A stretch of 64,000 bases of DNA, taken from assembly GCF_030397665.1 (NCBI RefSeq), contig NZ_JAPUBT010000006.1, positions 62,001 to 126,000 on the forward strand, read 5' to 3'. The stretch comes from Janthinobacterium sp. SUN073. GTDB lineage: Bacteria > Pseudomonadota > Gammaproteobacteria > Burkholderiales > Burkholderiaceae_D. The notes beneath the pieces were generated by a model, which searched no databases, was not told the origin of the DNA, and was given only the letters and a program-made list of their open reading frames with translations. Shown here one piece after another: positions 1 to 9,580 of this stretch (position 1 is its first letter; every line of letters begins with the position of its first letter). The position numbers and the translations under genes are program-made.

Positions 1-605
1 GTGTCCTTGGGTATCAAGTCCAGCACGGCAGGCTCGAAAATATAGATGCCGGTGCTGACATGGTTCGACAGGGCCGTTTCCTGGCTGGGCTTTTCCTGGA
101 ACGCCTTGATGCGGCCATCCTTGTCGCTGACCACCACGCCATAGCTCGACACCTTGTCCCACGGCACTTCGCGCGTGATCACGCTGGCCAGCGCCCCCTT
201 GCGGCGATGCTCGAACAGGGCCGACTGGATGTCGAGGTTGATCACCGCATCACCGCACAGGACGATGGTGGTATCGTCAAAAAAGCCACCGAATTCCTGG
301 ATCTTCTTCATGCCCCCGGCCGAGCCTATCGGCTGCGGCACCACCACGCCGGCATCGGTCATATAGCCTTCGAACGAGTAGCCGATCTGCACGCCATACT
401 GGTGGCCGTCGCCGAAATACTCTTCGATCTTTTCATGCAGGTAACTGACATTGACCATGATGTCGCGCACGCCATACTTGGCCAGGTGCTCGATCAGATA
501 GGCCATCACGGGCTTGCCCAGGATGGGGATCATGGGCTTGGGTAAGTCATAGGTCAGCGGGCGCACGCGCGTCCCCTTTCCTGCGGCCAAAATCATTGCT
601 TTCAT
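1..605 (-). CDS. Sugar nucleotidyltransferase (NDP-sugar pyrophosphorylase), 3' end beyond window
   Basis: The protein starts MKAMILAAGKGTRVRPLT followed by a PKPMIP segment, the nucleotide-binding signature of the GlmU/RmlA/mannose-1-phosphate guanylyltransferase superfamily. A later LCGDAVINLD segment matches the metal-binding GD region. Such enzymes make activated sugars (UDP-, GDP- or dTDP-hexose) from a sugar 1-phosphate and an NTP. About 200 residues are visible before the window edge removes the C-terminus, so the base and sugar cannot be told. It is the last visible gene of the leftward exopolysaccharide locus, consistent with supplying precursor. The ATG start is clear, and the 150 bp before it hold no gene. 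Confidence 0.85.
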   Translation of the reverse strand, partial: MKAMILAAGKGTRVRPLTYDLPKPMIPILGKPVMAYLIEHLAKYGVRDIMVNVSYLHEKIEEYFGDGHQYGVQIGYSFEGYMTDAGVVVPQPIGSAGGMKKIQEFGGFFDDTTIVLCGDAVINLDIQSALFEHRRKGALASVITREVPWDKVSSYGVVVSDKDGRIKAFQEKPSQETALSNHVSTGIYIFEPAVLDLIPKD

Positions 606-755
606 TTCACGCTCCAATGTCTATGGGGACGCCGAACTCTGCGTGCGCCTACCCGAAGCGATAGAATATCACCAATTTGGCAACACTATTACCTTTTTCA
701 TATTATTTTTTGCGCATTGCAACATGCCAGACTGCCATCTTTTGTGGCGACCGCG

Positions 756-1481
756 TCAGCGGTACCTGGCGCATTCGCGCAGGAATACCAGGATGTCCCA
801 GGTATAGCGGCGCAGCAGCCGGCGCGGCTCTTGCAGCAGACGGTAAAACCATTCCATGTGGATGCGCTGCACAAAAGCGGGCGCGCGCCGCTTGCCGCCG
901 GACCAGAAGTCGAACAGCGCGCCCACACCCACCAGTACGTTGGCGTCCAGGGCATCCTGATGTGCGAGTATCCAGCGCTCCTGGATAGGGTTGCCCATCG
1001 CCACGAGCACGACCTGGGCGCGCGTCGCATTGATTTGCCGCACCAGATCGGGCGCACTGCCGATGCCGGCATGGCCATCGCAACTGCCGACGACGTCCTG
1101 CCCCAGCACGGTGCGCACATGCGTCACCGCCTTGGCCAGGATGTCGGGTTGCGCGCCCAGCATGAACACGCGCAGCGGCTGCGCGCTTTGCTCGAACAAA
1201 TACGGCGTGAAATCGGTGCCATTCAGATTCGCGGCGAAACGGCGCCCCTGCATCAGCCTGGCGGCGATATCCATGCCGACACCATCGTTGACGATGAGGT
1301 AGCGGCGCGAGGAGTCAGCTTCCAGTACGAAGCGGTTCTTCACGATAAAGTTGGTATTGGCAAAAAACAGCGCCGTCTTTTCCCCGCGCGCGATGATGCC
1401 CAGCAAGTGCTGCGCCAGCCACTCGCGCGTCGTGCTCAGCACGGGAAAACGGCTGATGTTGATGGTTTCTGGTGCTTCCAT
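756..1481 (-). CDS. WecG/TagA/CpsF family glycosyltransferase (GT26)
   Basis: This 241-residue protein shows the GT26 landmarks: ANTNFIV near residue 40, NDGVGMD near 64, and GNPIQERW near 160. The family transfers a sugar, such as N-acetylmannosaminuronate, N-acetylmannosamine or glucose, onto an undecaprenyl-diphosphate-linked acceptor at the inner face of the membrane. The ATG follows a strong GAAGGAGG ribosome site. It lies 18 bp after the flippase gene on the same strand. The transferred sugar cannot be read from sequence. Confidence 0.88.
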   Translation of the reverse strand: MEAPETINISRFPVLSTTREWLAQHLLGIIARGEKTALFFANTNFIVKNRFVLEADSSRRYLIVNDGVGMDIAARLMQGRRFAANLNGTDFTPYLFEQSAQPLRVFMLGAQPDILAKAVTHVRTVLGQDVVGSCDGHAGIGSAPDLVRQINATRAQVVLVAMGNPIQERWILAHQDALDANVLVGVGALFDFWSGGKRRAPAFVQRIHMEWFYRLLQEPRRLLRRYTWDILVFLRECARYR

Positions 1482-1499
1482 GGTGCTTGTGCGCCTCCT

Positions 1500-2999
1500 T
1501 CAATCCGCGGCCGCGCCGCGGTGCTTCAAATTACGTAATTGCCTGAGCAGTGAGAATGGATCAAAGCCCCCTGCCGTGCCGCGCAGCGCGCGTCCCAGCA
1601 GCAGCATCGGCAGCAGGTAGGCGATGGCGCCGGCAAACAGGGCCAGCACCAGCAGCACGATGGCGCTGCCCTGCCACCAGCGCGCCATCGCGTACAAGGT
1701 CAGCAACAGTGCCGCAGCGCCCGCCAGGACAGGCTGCAGCGCCACCAGGAAGGACGTCCAGGGCAAATCCATGGCCTTGCATGCCAGGTGCTGCGACCAC
1801 GGCAACATCAGCAGGTAGGCGGCGGCAAACGACAAGCTCATCGCCAGCAAGCCATACTGGCTGAAGCAGGCGGCCAAGATCACGGCTAGGCTCAGCTGCA
1901 AGATACCGAGCAGCGGCGGCCAGCGGCTGTGTCCCAGGGCAAACAGCACATAGTTGTTCAGTTCCGCGACCGAAGAGAGGCAATACAGCAGTGCCAGCGC
2001 GGCGATGGTGCTACTGGCAGGCAACCATTTCTGGCCAAATACCGTTGCCACCAGCGGCTCGGCCAGGGCGGCCTGGAACAGCAGCATGGGCAGCATCAGG
2101 AACAGCATCATCGCCAGCAATTGCAGATAAGCCTGGCGCAGCTGCTCGGGCTTGCCGCTGGCGGCGGCGAACACGGGCAGCGACACGCGCAGCAGCGACG
2201 CCGTGATGACCAGGTACACGGCCGACGTCAGGCGCTTGGCCAGGTTGTACAGTCCGGTCGCATACGGCCCCAAAAAGATACTCACCAGCAAGGAATCGCC
2301 ATTGCTGTTGGCAAAGGACAAGATGCCGGAGACGCTGACCTGGCGCACATCATGCCAGTAGCGGCTGGGCCGCGCGCGCCACGCCAGGCTGGGCAGCCAG
2401 CCGCTTTGCAGCACCACCAGCAGCAGCGCCAGCCCGGCCGCCATCACTTGCTGCACCACCAGCGACATGGCGCCCCAGCCACGGAAGGCCAGTGCAATGC
2501 CGAGCACGCCACCCAGCATGACGGACACGGTGGAGCGGATGGCCAGCTGCTTGAATTTCATCTGCCGCACCAGCCGCGCTTCATATGAACGCACCATGCC
2601 GAAGAACAGGATGGAGAGGCTCATGCCTTGCAGCACGGGCGCCAGCGATGGTGCGCTGAACAGCGCCGAGACGGGGCCGGCGCTCAGGAACATGCAGGCG
2701 CACAGCAACAGGCCGGCTGCCGTGCAGCGCCAGAACAGAGCCGAATAGGCGCCGTCATCGGGTTCTTTCGCGCGTATCACGGGCATGGCCAGTGCGTCGA
2801 GCACGACCAGGCGCGAGAACAGGATGAACAAATGGGCAATCGTCAACAAGCCGAATTCGGCAGGGTTGAGCAGCCGTGCCAGGATGGCGAAGATGATGAA
2901 GGACAAGCCCTGCTGGGCCAGATTGTCGAGCACGGCCCAGAAGGAGCCGGACGCCATGCCAGGCGCCTTGACGTTGCCTTCGGCTTTGCTCTCGCTCAT
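1500..2999 (-). CDS. Oligosaccharide flippase of the Wzx/MOP family
   Basis: This 499-residue, strongly hydrophobic protein has about 12-14 predicted membrane segments. Its N-terminal layout (a short polar tail, then a first helix with an ARLL-N-PAEFG turn) is typical of polysaccharide biosynthesis flippases in the MOP superfamily. It would move lipid-linked repeat units across the inner membrane for the Wzy-type polymerase encoded downstream of xrtB in the same locus. It is 13 bp from the preceding glycosyltransferase gene and 18 bp from the next gene, so it is co-transcribed. The call rests on topology and context, since MOP proteins have few diagnostic residues. Confidence 0.85.
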   Translation of the reverse strand: MSESKAEGNVKAPGMASGSFWAVLDNLAQQGLSFIIFAILARLLNPAEFGLLTIAHLFILFSRLVVLDALAMPVIRAKEPDDGAYSALFWRCTAAGLLLCACMFLSAGPVSALFSAPSLAPVLQGMSLSILFFGMVRSYEARLVRQMKFKQLAIRSTVSVMLGGVLGIALAFRGWGAMSLVVQQVMAAGLALLLVVLQSGWLPSLAWRARPSRYWHDVRQVSVSGILSFANSNGDSLLVSIFLGPYATGLYNLAKRLTSAVYLVITASLLRVSLPVFAAASGKPEQLRQAYLQLLAMMLFLMLPMLLFQAALAEPLVATVFGQKWLPASSTIAALALLYCLSSVAELNNYVLFALGHSRWPPLLGILQLSLAVILAACFSQYGLLAMSLSFAAAYLLMLPWSQHLACKAMDLPWTSFLVALQPVLAGAAALLLTLYAMARWWQGSAIVLLVLALFAGAIAYLLPMLLLGRALRGTAGGFDPFSLLRQLRNLKHRGAAAD

Positions 3000-3012
3000 G
3001 CTGCTGCCCCGC

Positions 3013-4215
3013 TCACGGACGTGCCTTGTAGCTGGCCACGGTCGCGCTGACGAAATCGCTGATGCGCGCGGCTATCGTGCCGATATCGAAGCGGTGCGAA
3101 TGCTGCAGCGCATTTTGCGCCAGGCGCATGCGCGCAGGCTCGTCCGGTTCCAGCACGTCGCGTAACAAGGTGATCAGTTCGTCGTGCTGGCCCGAGGCAA
3201 AGGTGTAGCCATTCTCGTTTTCACGGATGCTCTCGGCGATGCCGCCGGAACGCGCGCAAATGACGGGCACGCCGTAAGCCAGCGCTTCGACGACGATGCG
3301 GCCAAACGGCTCCTTCCACTTCGACGGCACCACCAGCACGTCGAACAGCGGATAGACGTCATCGGGCTTGACCCAGCCCATGAACTCGACGTCGGCATCG
3401 CCGAATTTTTCACGCAGGCTGGCCACATACGCTTCGTCCTCGCCCGTGCCGCCGATCAGGAAGCGCACATTGCTGTTCGGCCCCATCAGGCGCGCCGCAT
3501 CGGCCAGCACGTCGACACCCTTGTGCGGCGCCAGCACGCCCATGTAGCCAACAACCAGCTTGCCGTCGCGCGCCTTCGGCACCCGCCCCGCGATGGGGAA
3601 CACGGGACCGGGAATGACGGCCGAAGTGGCGTGCTTGAAGTAGCCCAGTTCCAGATGTTGATCGACAACAAAACGCGTTTCGCCAAAGACCCCGTCCACC
3701 AGGTGCGACATCGGTTTCTTTCCCACTGACAACACCTTGCAACTGCCGCACTGGCCCGTGCAATTGGCGCCGTTCTTGAACAGGCCGCCACGCCAGCAAG
3801 CCAGAAAGTAACTCTGAATGACGTGTACCACGGGCACCTTGTGCATGCGCGCCAGCAACCAGGTTGCCACATTGATGTTTTCAATGCTGACCGTCATGAC
3901 GACGTCGGGCCGGAAAGCCTTGACGTGCGGGCGCAAGCGCCAGTAGGCGCGCGGATTGAAATTTTCCAGCACATGCCACAACATCTTCAAGGCTGCCGGG
4001 CGTTTGGTAAAAAAGTAGTCCCAGTACACATTCGGCGAGCGCATGATATGCACTTCCACGCCCTTGTACTGTTCCACGCCGGCGGCGTCGCCGACAGTGA
4101 CGACGCGCACCTCGTGTCCCTGGGCCAGCAAGCCGCTGGCGATCATGAACGAGCCTTCCGGCCCGCCCCCTTTGCCGCGGGGAGGAAAGGCGGCACACAC
4201 AAGCAAAATTTTCAA
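3013..4215 (-). CDS. GT4 family glycosyltransferase with a four-cysteine cluster
   Basis: This 400-residue GT-B fold protein opens with MKILLVCAAFPP and a GGGPEGS loop, typical of the acceptor domain. The C-terminal donor domain carries EPFGRIVVEALAYG near residue 300, the E-x7-E nucleotide-sugar motif. It probably adds one sugar to the lipid-linked repeat unit in the cytoplasm. Cys140, Cys152, Cys156 and Cys159 form a compact cluster that could bind a metal, which is unusual in this fold but seen in some GT4 members. The start is a TTG codon with only a weak ribosome site (GAGCG). The donor sugar is unknown. Confidence 0.88.
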   Translation of the reverse strand: MKILLVCAAFPPRGKGGGPEGSFMIASGLLAQGHEVRVVTVGDAAGVEQYKGVEVHIMRSPNVYWDYFFTKRPAALKMLWHVLENFNPRAYWRLRPHVKAFRPDVVMTVSIENINVATWLLARMHKVPVVHVIQSYFLACWRGGLFKNGANCTGQCGSCKVLSVGKKPMSHLVDGVFGETRFVVDQHLELGYFKHATSAVIPGPVFPIAGRVPKARDGKLVVGYMGVLAPHKGVDVLADAARLMGPNSNVRFLIGGTGEDEAYVASLREKFGDADVEFMGWVKPDDVYPLFDVLVVPSKWKEPFGRIVVEALAYGVPVICARSGGIAESIRENENGYTFASGQHDELITLLRDVLEPDEPARMRLAQNALQHSHRFDIGTIAARISDFVSATVASYKARP

Positions 4216-4260
4216 GTCGGCGCTCGATCAGTAAAAAGAGAGAAAAAAATGGACATGGCG

Positions 4261-5328
4261 TCAGCCCACGGTCGCCCTGTTCTTGACGCCCAGGCGCGTG
4301 AACATGCCCTCGATCCGTCCGGCGTACTTCTTGCCGAGGTTTTTCACGGCCAGTGCGCAATAGCGTTCCACTGTATAGAAGTACAGGGTCGCCAGCGCAA
4401 TGATCAGCCCGAAAGTCAGCGCGACGACGACGGGATGGGCAATCTCGTCCGGATACAGTTTCTTGACCCAGTACAGCACTGGCATGTGCAGCAGGTACAG
4501 TGAAAAACTCAGGCTGCCCATCAGCCGCAGCAAGGGATTGCCGAACAGCAGGCGCGCGCTGAGGGAGTCAAAGGAAAAGGCGAAAATAAAGAAGGCCACC
4601 AGCACCGCCATCGCCAGCGTACTGAGGTTGTCATGGGTCATGCGCTCGCTGAGCTGGATGATGCCGCATTCGACGCCCAGGAAAAGCAGCAACAAGCTCA
4701 CATGGATGATATTGATCAACTGCGGCTGGTGAAATTCAATGTGCATCTTCCGGCGCACCACGCCGGCCAGCACGCCAAAGGCAAAGTAGTGCAGATTGGC
4801 GCCCACAAACGTGCCCGGCAGGCTGCGGCGCAGCAAGATCAGCAGCACGCAGGCGAAGACGATAAAGATCAGTGGCATGGCATTCTTGCTCGACACATAG
4901 TGGGCCGTCGCGCTCCACAGCAGCAGGAACAGGACGTAGAACTGCACTTGCGGGCCTATCGTCCAGAAGACAGACTCGTTACCAATGAACAACAGATGAC
5001 GCAGCAAATTGTGCGCGCCGATCTGATACTCGAACTGCGGGTCGAAGAACGTGAAGATGACGAAGGACGCGAGGATCGTAAACAGGTAGGCGGGCGCGAT
5101 GCGCGTAAAGCGCGCCAGGCTGTAGGCGGTAACGTCCTCGGCACAGAATTTCTTGTCGAGATACAGGTAAGACAAGAGAAAGCCGCTGAGCGAGAAAAAA
5201 GTCATCACGCCCAGGTTATTGAAATGGTGCGACAGGCGCAAAAATCCTTCGCTCCCCATGTGGGCATAAATCACCATCAGGGCGGCAAAACCGGCCAGGC
5301 CGGAGATTGAATCGATTTTCTTGTTCAC
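4261..5328 (-). CDS. Acyltransferase 3 family membrane protein (exopolysaccharide O-acylation)
   Basis: This 355-residue multispanning protein begins with a GLAGFAALMVIYAH segment, the family's catalytic-histidine region in the first helix (His near residue 23). It has about ten hydrophobic segments. Acyltransferase-3 proteins transfer acetyl, succinyl or similar groups from a cytoplasmic donor to sugars on the far side of the membrane. Placed between two glycosyltransferase genes, it is likely to decorate the exopolysaccharide. The start is GTG. The 190 bp separating it from the next upstream gene are AT-rich and may contain a secondary promoter. Confidence 0.88.
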   Translation of the reverse strand: MNKKIDSISGLAGFAALMVIYAHMGSEGFLRLSHHFNNLGVMTFFSLSGFLLSYLYLDKKFCAEDVTAYSLARFTRIAPAYLFTILASFVIFTFFDPQFEYQIGAHNLLRHLLFIGNESVFWTIGPQVQFYVLFLLLWSATAHYVSSKNAMPLIFIVFACVLLILLRRSLPGTFVGANLHYFAFGVLAGVVRRKMHIEFHQPQLINIIHVSLLLLFLGVECGIIQLSERMTHDNLSTLAMAVLVAFFIFAFSFDSLSARLLFGNPLLRLMGSLSFSLYLLHMPVLYWVKKLYPDEIAHPVVVALTFGLIIALATLYFYTVERYCALAVKNLGKKYAGRIEGMFTRLGVKNRATVG

Positions 5329-5519
5329 TGAGATAGCTCACCGGTTATGAAGGAAAAACATAGCCGTCTCGGCTGCCCCTGCGATCGATGCGTCAATACA
5401 CCGCCGCGCAGCACTATTATAATTAAATTAATCTTTATTGTCCGCACATTACGACATGCAGCTTGAAACAATTACCGTTTACACTACAGTACCGGTAAGG
5501 AAAAATCTTTGACGCCAGC

Positions 5520-6647
5520 TTATTTTCGCTTGCGCAGCAGTTCTTCATAGATGGCCACGTAGCGCCCGCCGATATGATTCCAGCTGTACTGCTCGGAAAA
5601 ATGCTGCAATTGCATGCGCCGCGCCGCGTACGCATCCTGGTCTTGCGCATGCGCGGCGGCAATTGCCGCCACCGTCTGCGCCACGTCGCCAGTGTGCAAG
5701 ATACCGAGCTGCGCCTTTTCCAGCAGCTTGCGAAATGGTGGAATATCGCTGAGCACGGGCGTCAAGCCCGCACTCATCGCTTCGATGGCGGCAATGCCAA
5801 AGCCTTCATGACGCGACAGGCAAATATAGTAGCTCGACTGCGACATCAGCTCGGCCAGTTGCGCATCGCTGGGATTGGCGACGATGCTGACGCGTTCGGC
5901 AATCCCCTTCTCGCGCGCCAGCGCTTCCAGGTCGGCGCGGCTGAGGTCATACTCGCGCCCGGCAATCACCAGGCGCCATTCAGGATGGCGCGCGGCCAGT
6001 CCGGCAAACAGGTCCAGCGTTTCCTTCAAACCCTTGTTCGACGACCAGCGCCCAAAATACATGATGCACGGCAACTTCGTCGCGGAACCCTTCGCGTGGT
6101 ACTTCTCCACATTGACGCCGTTTTCAATCACCGTCAGGCGCGGCGCCTTGATGATCTTGCCGAACAGATTGCCATCGTTGTCGCTGGTGCCGACCACGCG
6201 CGCATAGGCGTGCGAGGTGGCGCGCGTGACGGTATGGAAGAAGATCGTCTTCAGGCGCGAGGCAAAGCTGGTATGGAAGAAGCCGCCATGGGTGGAGGCA
6301 ACCAGCGGACGTCGGTGCAGCCACTTGGTCGCGGCCAGGTAATCATAGGCAAAATCGACGCCATGCACGTGCACCACGTCATAATCGCCCAGCAGTCGCA
6401 CCACGCTGGGCGAGAACGGATAGCGCGTGGAGCCCGAGTAGGGAATGCGGATCACGCGCACGCCATTGACCACCTCTTCTGCCGGCAGGATGTCGGCCGG
6501 GTTCACGAATACGCGGTTCAGCGTGATGATGGTGGGAATGTGGCCGTGGCAACGGGCTTGGTAATGGGCAATATTTTGTACGACATCTTCCATGCCACCG
6601 ATCGATGGATAGTACTGGCGAACAACATGTGCAACTTTAATCGGCAT
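5520..6647 (-). CDS. GT4 family glycosyltransferase
   Basis: This 375-residue GT-B protein has an N-terminal HVVRQYYPSIGGMEDVV acceptor-loop motif and a C-terminal HEGFGIAAIEAMSAG donor motif with the E-x7-E pair. A YFGRWSSNKG segment marks the linker to the donor domain, as in mannosyl- and glucosyltransferases of GT4. The ATG chosen follows GGGAAAG at good spacing and overlaps the end of the Wzy-like gene by 11 bp, suggesting translational coupling. A TTG seven codons upstream is a less likely start. Its role is sugar addition to the repeat unit; the specificity is unknown. Confidence 0.88.
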   Translation of the reverse strand: MPIKVAHVVRQYYPSIGGMEDVVQNIAHYQARCHGHIPTIITLNRVFVNPADILPAEEVVNGVRVIRIPYSGSTRYPFSPSVVRLLGDYDVVHVHGVDFAYDYLAATKWLHRRPLVASTHGGFFHTSFASRLKTIFFHTVTRATSHAYARVVGTSDNDGNLFGKIIKAPRLTVIENGVNVEKYHAKGSATKLPCIMYFGRWSSNKGLKETLDLFAGLAARHPEWRLVIAGREYDLSRADLEALAREKGIAERVSIVANPSDAQLAELMSQSSYYICLSRHEGFGIAAIEAMSAGLTPVLSDIPPFRKLLEKAQLGILHTGDVAQTVAAIAAAHAQDQDAYAARRMQLQHFSEQYSWNHIGGRYVAIYEELLRKRK

Positions 6648-7923
6648 AATGGGCTTTCCCGGCAACAAATTGGCCGGAGCGCAACGGAGAGGCCAGCCAT
6701 TTCTTGTCGCGCACGGCGCAACAACCGAGCAAGAACCAGAGGACGCCGGCCGACTTCAGCGCGAACAGGGAGGTACCGCTGATGCACAGGATCAGCGACA
6801 TATAGATAACGATGTAGGTACGGAAGCGCTCGCCGTGTTCGTCGCGCATCTTGATCATCCACAGGCCGATCCACAGCACCACGCAGCCAAACAGGCCAAA
6901 GCGCGTCAGGATGATGGAATAGCCCATATCGCCGAAGTTGATGTTGTAGCCGGCCAGTCCGAAAATTTCCGCCGTGCCGAAACGCACCATGGTAATGCCG
7001 CTCGAATACAAGCGACCAGGAATGTTGTCACTGTAGCGCCCATCGTAGTACAGGCCGAACAGGATCAGGATGACGCCGCACACGAAAGGCAGGATCATCA
7101 CCAGGCGATTGCCGCGTCCCGAGAAGAGCAGGCGCATCAGCACCATCAAGCCCACAGTCACCAGGCCATAGCGCGAATCGGCCAGGGTGATCATGATGGC
7201 GGCGGCGCCGAGGAAAAAGGCCATCGAACGCCATTGCTCGCGGCCCTTGGACAAGCCCCATGCGGCCACGATTACGGCAAAGTTGCCGAGCGAGACAGGT
7301 TCGAGAAATACGGACGAGACGCGATGGCTGCCCAACAGGAAAGGCAGGATGGTGCGGCCGATGCCTGCCGGGCGGATGCCGTTCAGTGCCAGGGTACTGC
7401 CTTCAGCCCAGTTGGTACTGGTCGAGATATTGCCTTGCGCCAGGTAATACGAATACACATTGAACAGCTTGGAATACACATCGACCAGCAGCAACTCGAA
7501 GAAACCCACCGCCAGCACGATATAGATAATGATTTTCAATAGCCGGTCGGCGAATTTCTCGTCACCGAAATTGCGCCCAAGAAAATAGAAGAGCACCAGG
7601 ATGATAATGTCGCGGAAACCCTTGGGATCGAGCGAACTGCGCAGCAAGGCCAGCAGCAGCAAATACGAGGCGATCAGGGTCAGGATGGCCACGAAAGACA
7701 GTTCGATGCGGCGCAACAGCAGCACGGCACAAGTGACGTAGATGCACAGCTCGGAAAACGCCACCAGCGCCGTCGATGCCTTGAAGAAATGCGTGTGCAC
7801 AAAGCACAGCACCGCCTGGTAAACCGTGGCGGCGATCAGGATGGCCAGCAACAAATGGCGCTTGTTGCTCTCCTCGCCAGCGTCGGGCTGGCTGGCGTGG
7901 GGGGTGCGGGCGTAGAGAGTCAT
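6637..7923 (-). CDS. O-antigen ligase/polymerase-like membrane protein (Wzy type)
   Basis: This is a polytopic protein of about 428 residues with around ten membrane segments and a long polar loop between helices in its middle, the usual appearance of Wzy-like polymerases and the O-antigen ligase superfamily. It has no strong sequence motif. Polymerase is favoured because the locus has a Wzx, a Wzz-like EpsF and no other polymerase candidate. The start is uncertain: an ATG is used here, and a GTG 15 codons upstream is possible. It follows the EpsI gene and overlaps the next glycosyltransferase. Confidence 0.75.
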   Translation of the reverse strand: MTLYARTPHASQPDAGEESNKRHLLLAILIAATVYQAVLCFVHTHFFKASTALVAFSELCIYVTCAVLLLRRIELSFVAILTLIASYLLLLALLRSSLDPKGFRDIIILVLFYFLGRNFGDEKFADRLLKIIIYIVLAVGFFELLLVDVYSKLFNVYSYYLAQGNISTSTNWAEGSTLALNGIRPAGIGRTILPFLLGSHRVSSVFLEPVSLGNFAVIVAAWGLSKGREQWRSMAFFLGAAAIMITLADSRYGLVTVGLMVLMRLLFSGRGNRLVMILPFVCGVILILFGLYYDGRYSDNIPGRLYSSGITMVRFGTAEIFGLAGYNINFGDMGYSIILTRFGLFGCVVLWIGLWMIKMRDEHGERFRTYIVIYMSLILCISGTSLFALKSAGVLWFLLGCCAVRDKKWLASPLRSGQFVAGKAHYAD

Positions 7924-7980
7924 GCTTGTTTCATCATCGGTTAATAAGACAGATTGGTCAGGCTGCACGCCGTGGTATTG

Positions 7981-8694
7981 CTAGTCATCGAACTTGCCGG
8001 CCAGTTTTTCCGTCGGCGTCTTGCCGATATGGGCAAACAGGGCATTGACGAACTGATCCTGCAACGCATATGCCGCCGTCTTGTCGGCCTGGATGCTCGA
8101 GACGCGGAATAGCAAGCCATCGGGCACCTTGCCGCCCAGGCCATAGAACAGCTGGAGCAGCTTGCGCCCCACGCCAGGCAAGGTGGCGCGGTCGCCAACG
8201 GTAACCCAGTAGGTAATCGGCTCATTGCGGCTGCCACTGACTGCCACCAGGCGGCGCACGGGAATGTTGCGCTCGGCCACCTTCAGCGTGCCCACGTCAT
8301 TGCTGGTGATGGCAAAGCCTTGCGCCGTATAGCAAATTTCGGGGCGGTGTGCCTGCGTCGCTTCGCCGCGCTGGTCATCGCCATAGGCGACCGACAGCAA
8401 GATGCGTTCGCCAGCGGCGTTCACATAGGTGCGCGCCAGCGTTTGCGTGTAAATCTTCGCCAGCGCAGCCTCGGCTTCCGGGTTGACCACGGCGGCTGCC
8501 GCATCGCGCTCTTCATGCCACTCGCCAAACTCGGCCGGCACCAGCGCCGTCAGGTCCAGCGTGGGCTTGCCTTCGGACATCTTGACCGTGGGCGTCACTA
8601 TCTTCGTCAGCACCGAGGTCGATACCATCAGCACGCCCAGCAGCAGGCCCGCGAACAGCGTCTTGCGCTGCATACCTTGCAGTGTATCAAGCAT
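7981..8694 (-). CDS. epsI: EpsI, exosortase-associated exopolysaccharide protein
   Basis: This 237-residue protein has one N-terminal membrane anchor, then a soluble domain carrying HRPEICYTAQG, the conserved HxPE-x-C region of the EpsI family. EpsI is encoded with, or fused to, exosortases in EPS loci; its biochemical role is not settled. The chosen ATG has a GGGAG ribosome site and overlaps the 3' end of xrtB by 8 bp. An upstream in-frame start would give 252 residues but lies inside xrtB without a ribosome site. Confidence 0.88.
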   Translation of the reverse strand: MLDTLQGMQRKTLFAGLLLGVLMVSTSVLTKIVTPTVKMSEGKPTLDLTALVPAEFGEWHEERDAAAAVVNPEAEAALAKIYTQTLARTYVNAAGERILLSVAYGDDQRGEATQAHRPEICYTAQGFAITSNDVGTLKVAERNIPVRRLVAVSGSRNEPITYWVTVGDRATLPGVGRKLLQLFYGLGGKVPDGLLFRVSSIQADKTAAYALQDQFVNALFAHIGKTPTEKLAGKFDD

Positions 8695-9580
8695 GTTTTT
8701 TCTCCCGTCGCTGCACATACGACTGCAACAGCCAATCAACGCCCAGGATCAGCAACAGGGCGGATATGAACAGCACCATGCCGGCAAAACCATGCAGGAA
8801 GCCCTGCCCTGCCGCGTCGCCGAAATAATACGTAATCAGGGTCAAGGTCATCACGCGGATCACATTGGCCGTAAAGGAAATCGGCACGATCAGTACGGCC
8901 AGCACGCCGTTGCGCAGGGCAGACGTATGGCGCACCAGATTGAGGTAGAACAAACCCAGGGCTTCAAGCGTAAACAGCGTGTGCAAACCGGCGCAGGCAT
9001 CTGCTACCATCAACTGATATTGGCCCATCTGCAAAATCACGCCGCTGCGGGCGATCGGATAACCAAGGAAAAACAGCACATGTTCAGTGACATACGACAC
9101 AGCCGTCTTCATCGGCATCGTCAACATCGCCACCAGGATGCCAGGCAAGGGAATCATGAACAGCATGAAGAACAGGGGAAACCACATGATGCGCAAGGCC
9201 AGGGTACCGCGCTTGATCAGCAGCACCGCAGCCAGCAGGACGATGTAGGAGCCGATTTCAAAGATGGAAAACTGTTGCGAGCGGCCCAGCACATACATGA
9301 CCAGGCCCACCACGGCGACGACCCAGCCTGCCTTGGACGAAGGCTGGCCTTCGGTTCTTGCCATCATTTCCGGCCACTTGCGGTACAGCAGCCAGGTCGA
9401 CAGCACGAGGATGATCGGGCCATGCGCCTGCTCCTCGCTCATCCACAAGCCAGTGATCAAGTCATAAAAGGACGGGACGTACAGGGCCAGCAAACCGACC
9501 ACGACCGGTCCCCATTCGGGAATGGCGGCCTTCCACCACGGTATCACGGCGCCGCGCGAGCTTAAGGAAGAGGTTTGCAT
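8687..9580 (-). CDS. xrtB: Exosortase B (XrtB/EpsH-type membrane cysteine protease)
   Basis: This 297-residue protein has about eight membrane helices. The exosortase catalytic set is visible: Cys196 in ADACAGLHTL, Arg242 in NVIRVMTLT, and His263 in GFLHGFAG. Exosortases cleave and sort proteins ending in a PEP-CTERM signal at the inner membrane, in a way analogous to sortases. XrtB is the subtype found in methanolan-like EPS loci with EpsI. No PEP-CTERM protein is encoded in this window, so its substrates must lie elsewhere. The start follows GGGGTAGTA, and the gene overlaps epsI. Confidence 0.9.
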   Translation of the reverse strand: MQTSSLSSRGAVIPWWKAAIPEWGPVVVGLLALYVPSFYDLITGLWMSEEQAHGPIILVLSTWLLYRKWPEMMARTEGQPSSKAGWVVAVVGLVMYVLGRSQQFSIFEIGSYIVLLAAVLLIKRGTLALRIMWFPLFFMLFMIPLPGILVAMLTMPMKTAVSYVTEHVLFFLGYPIARSGVILQMGQYQLMVADACAGLHTLFTLEALGLFYLNLVRHTSALRNGVLAVLIVPISFTANVIRVMTLTLITYYFGDAAGQGFLHGFAGMVLFISALLLILGVDWLLQSYVQRREKKHA

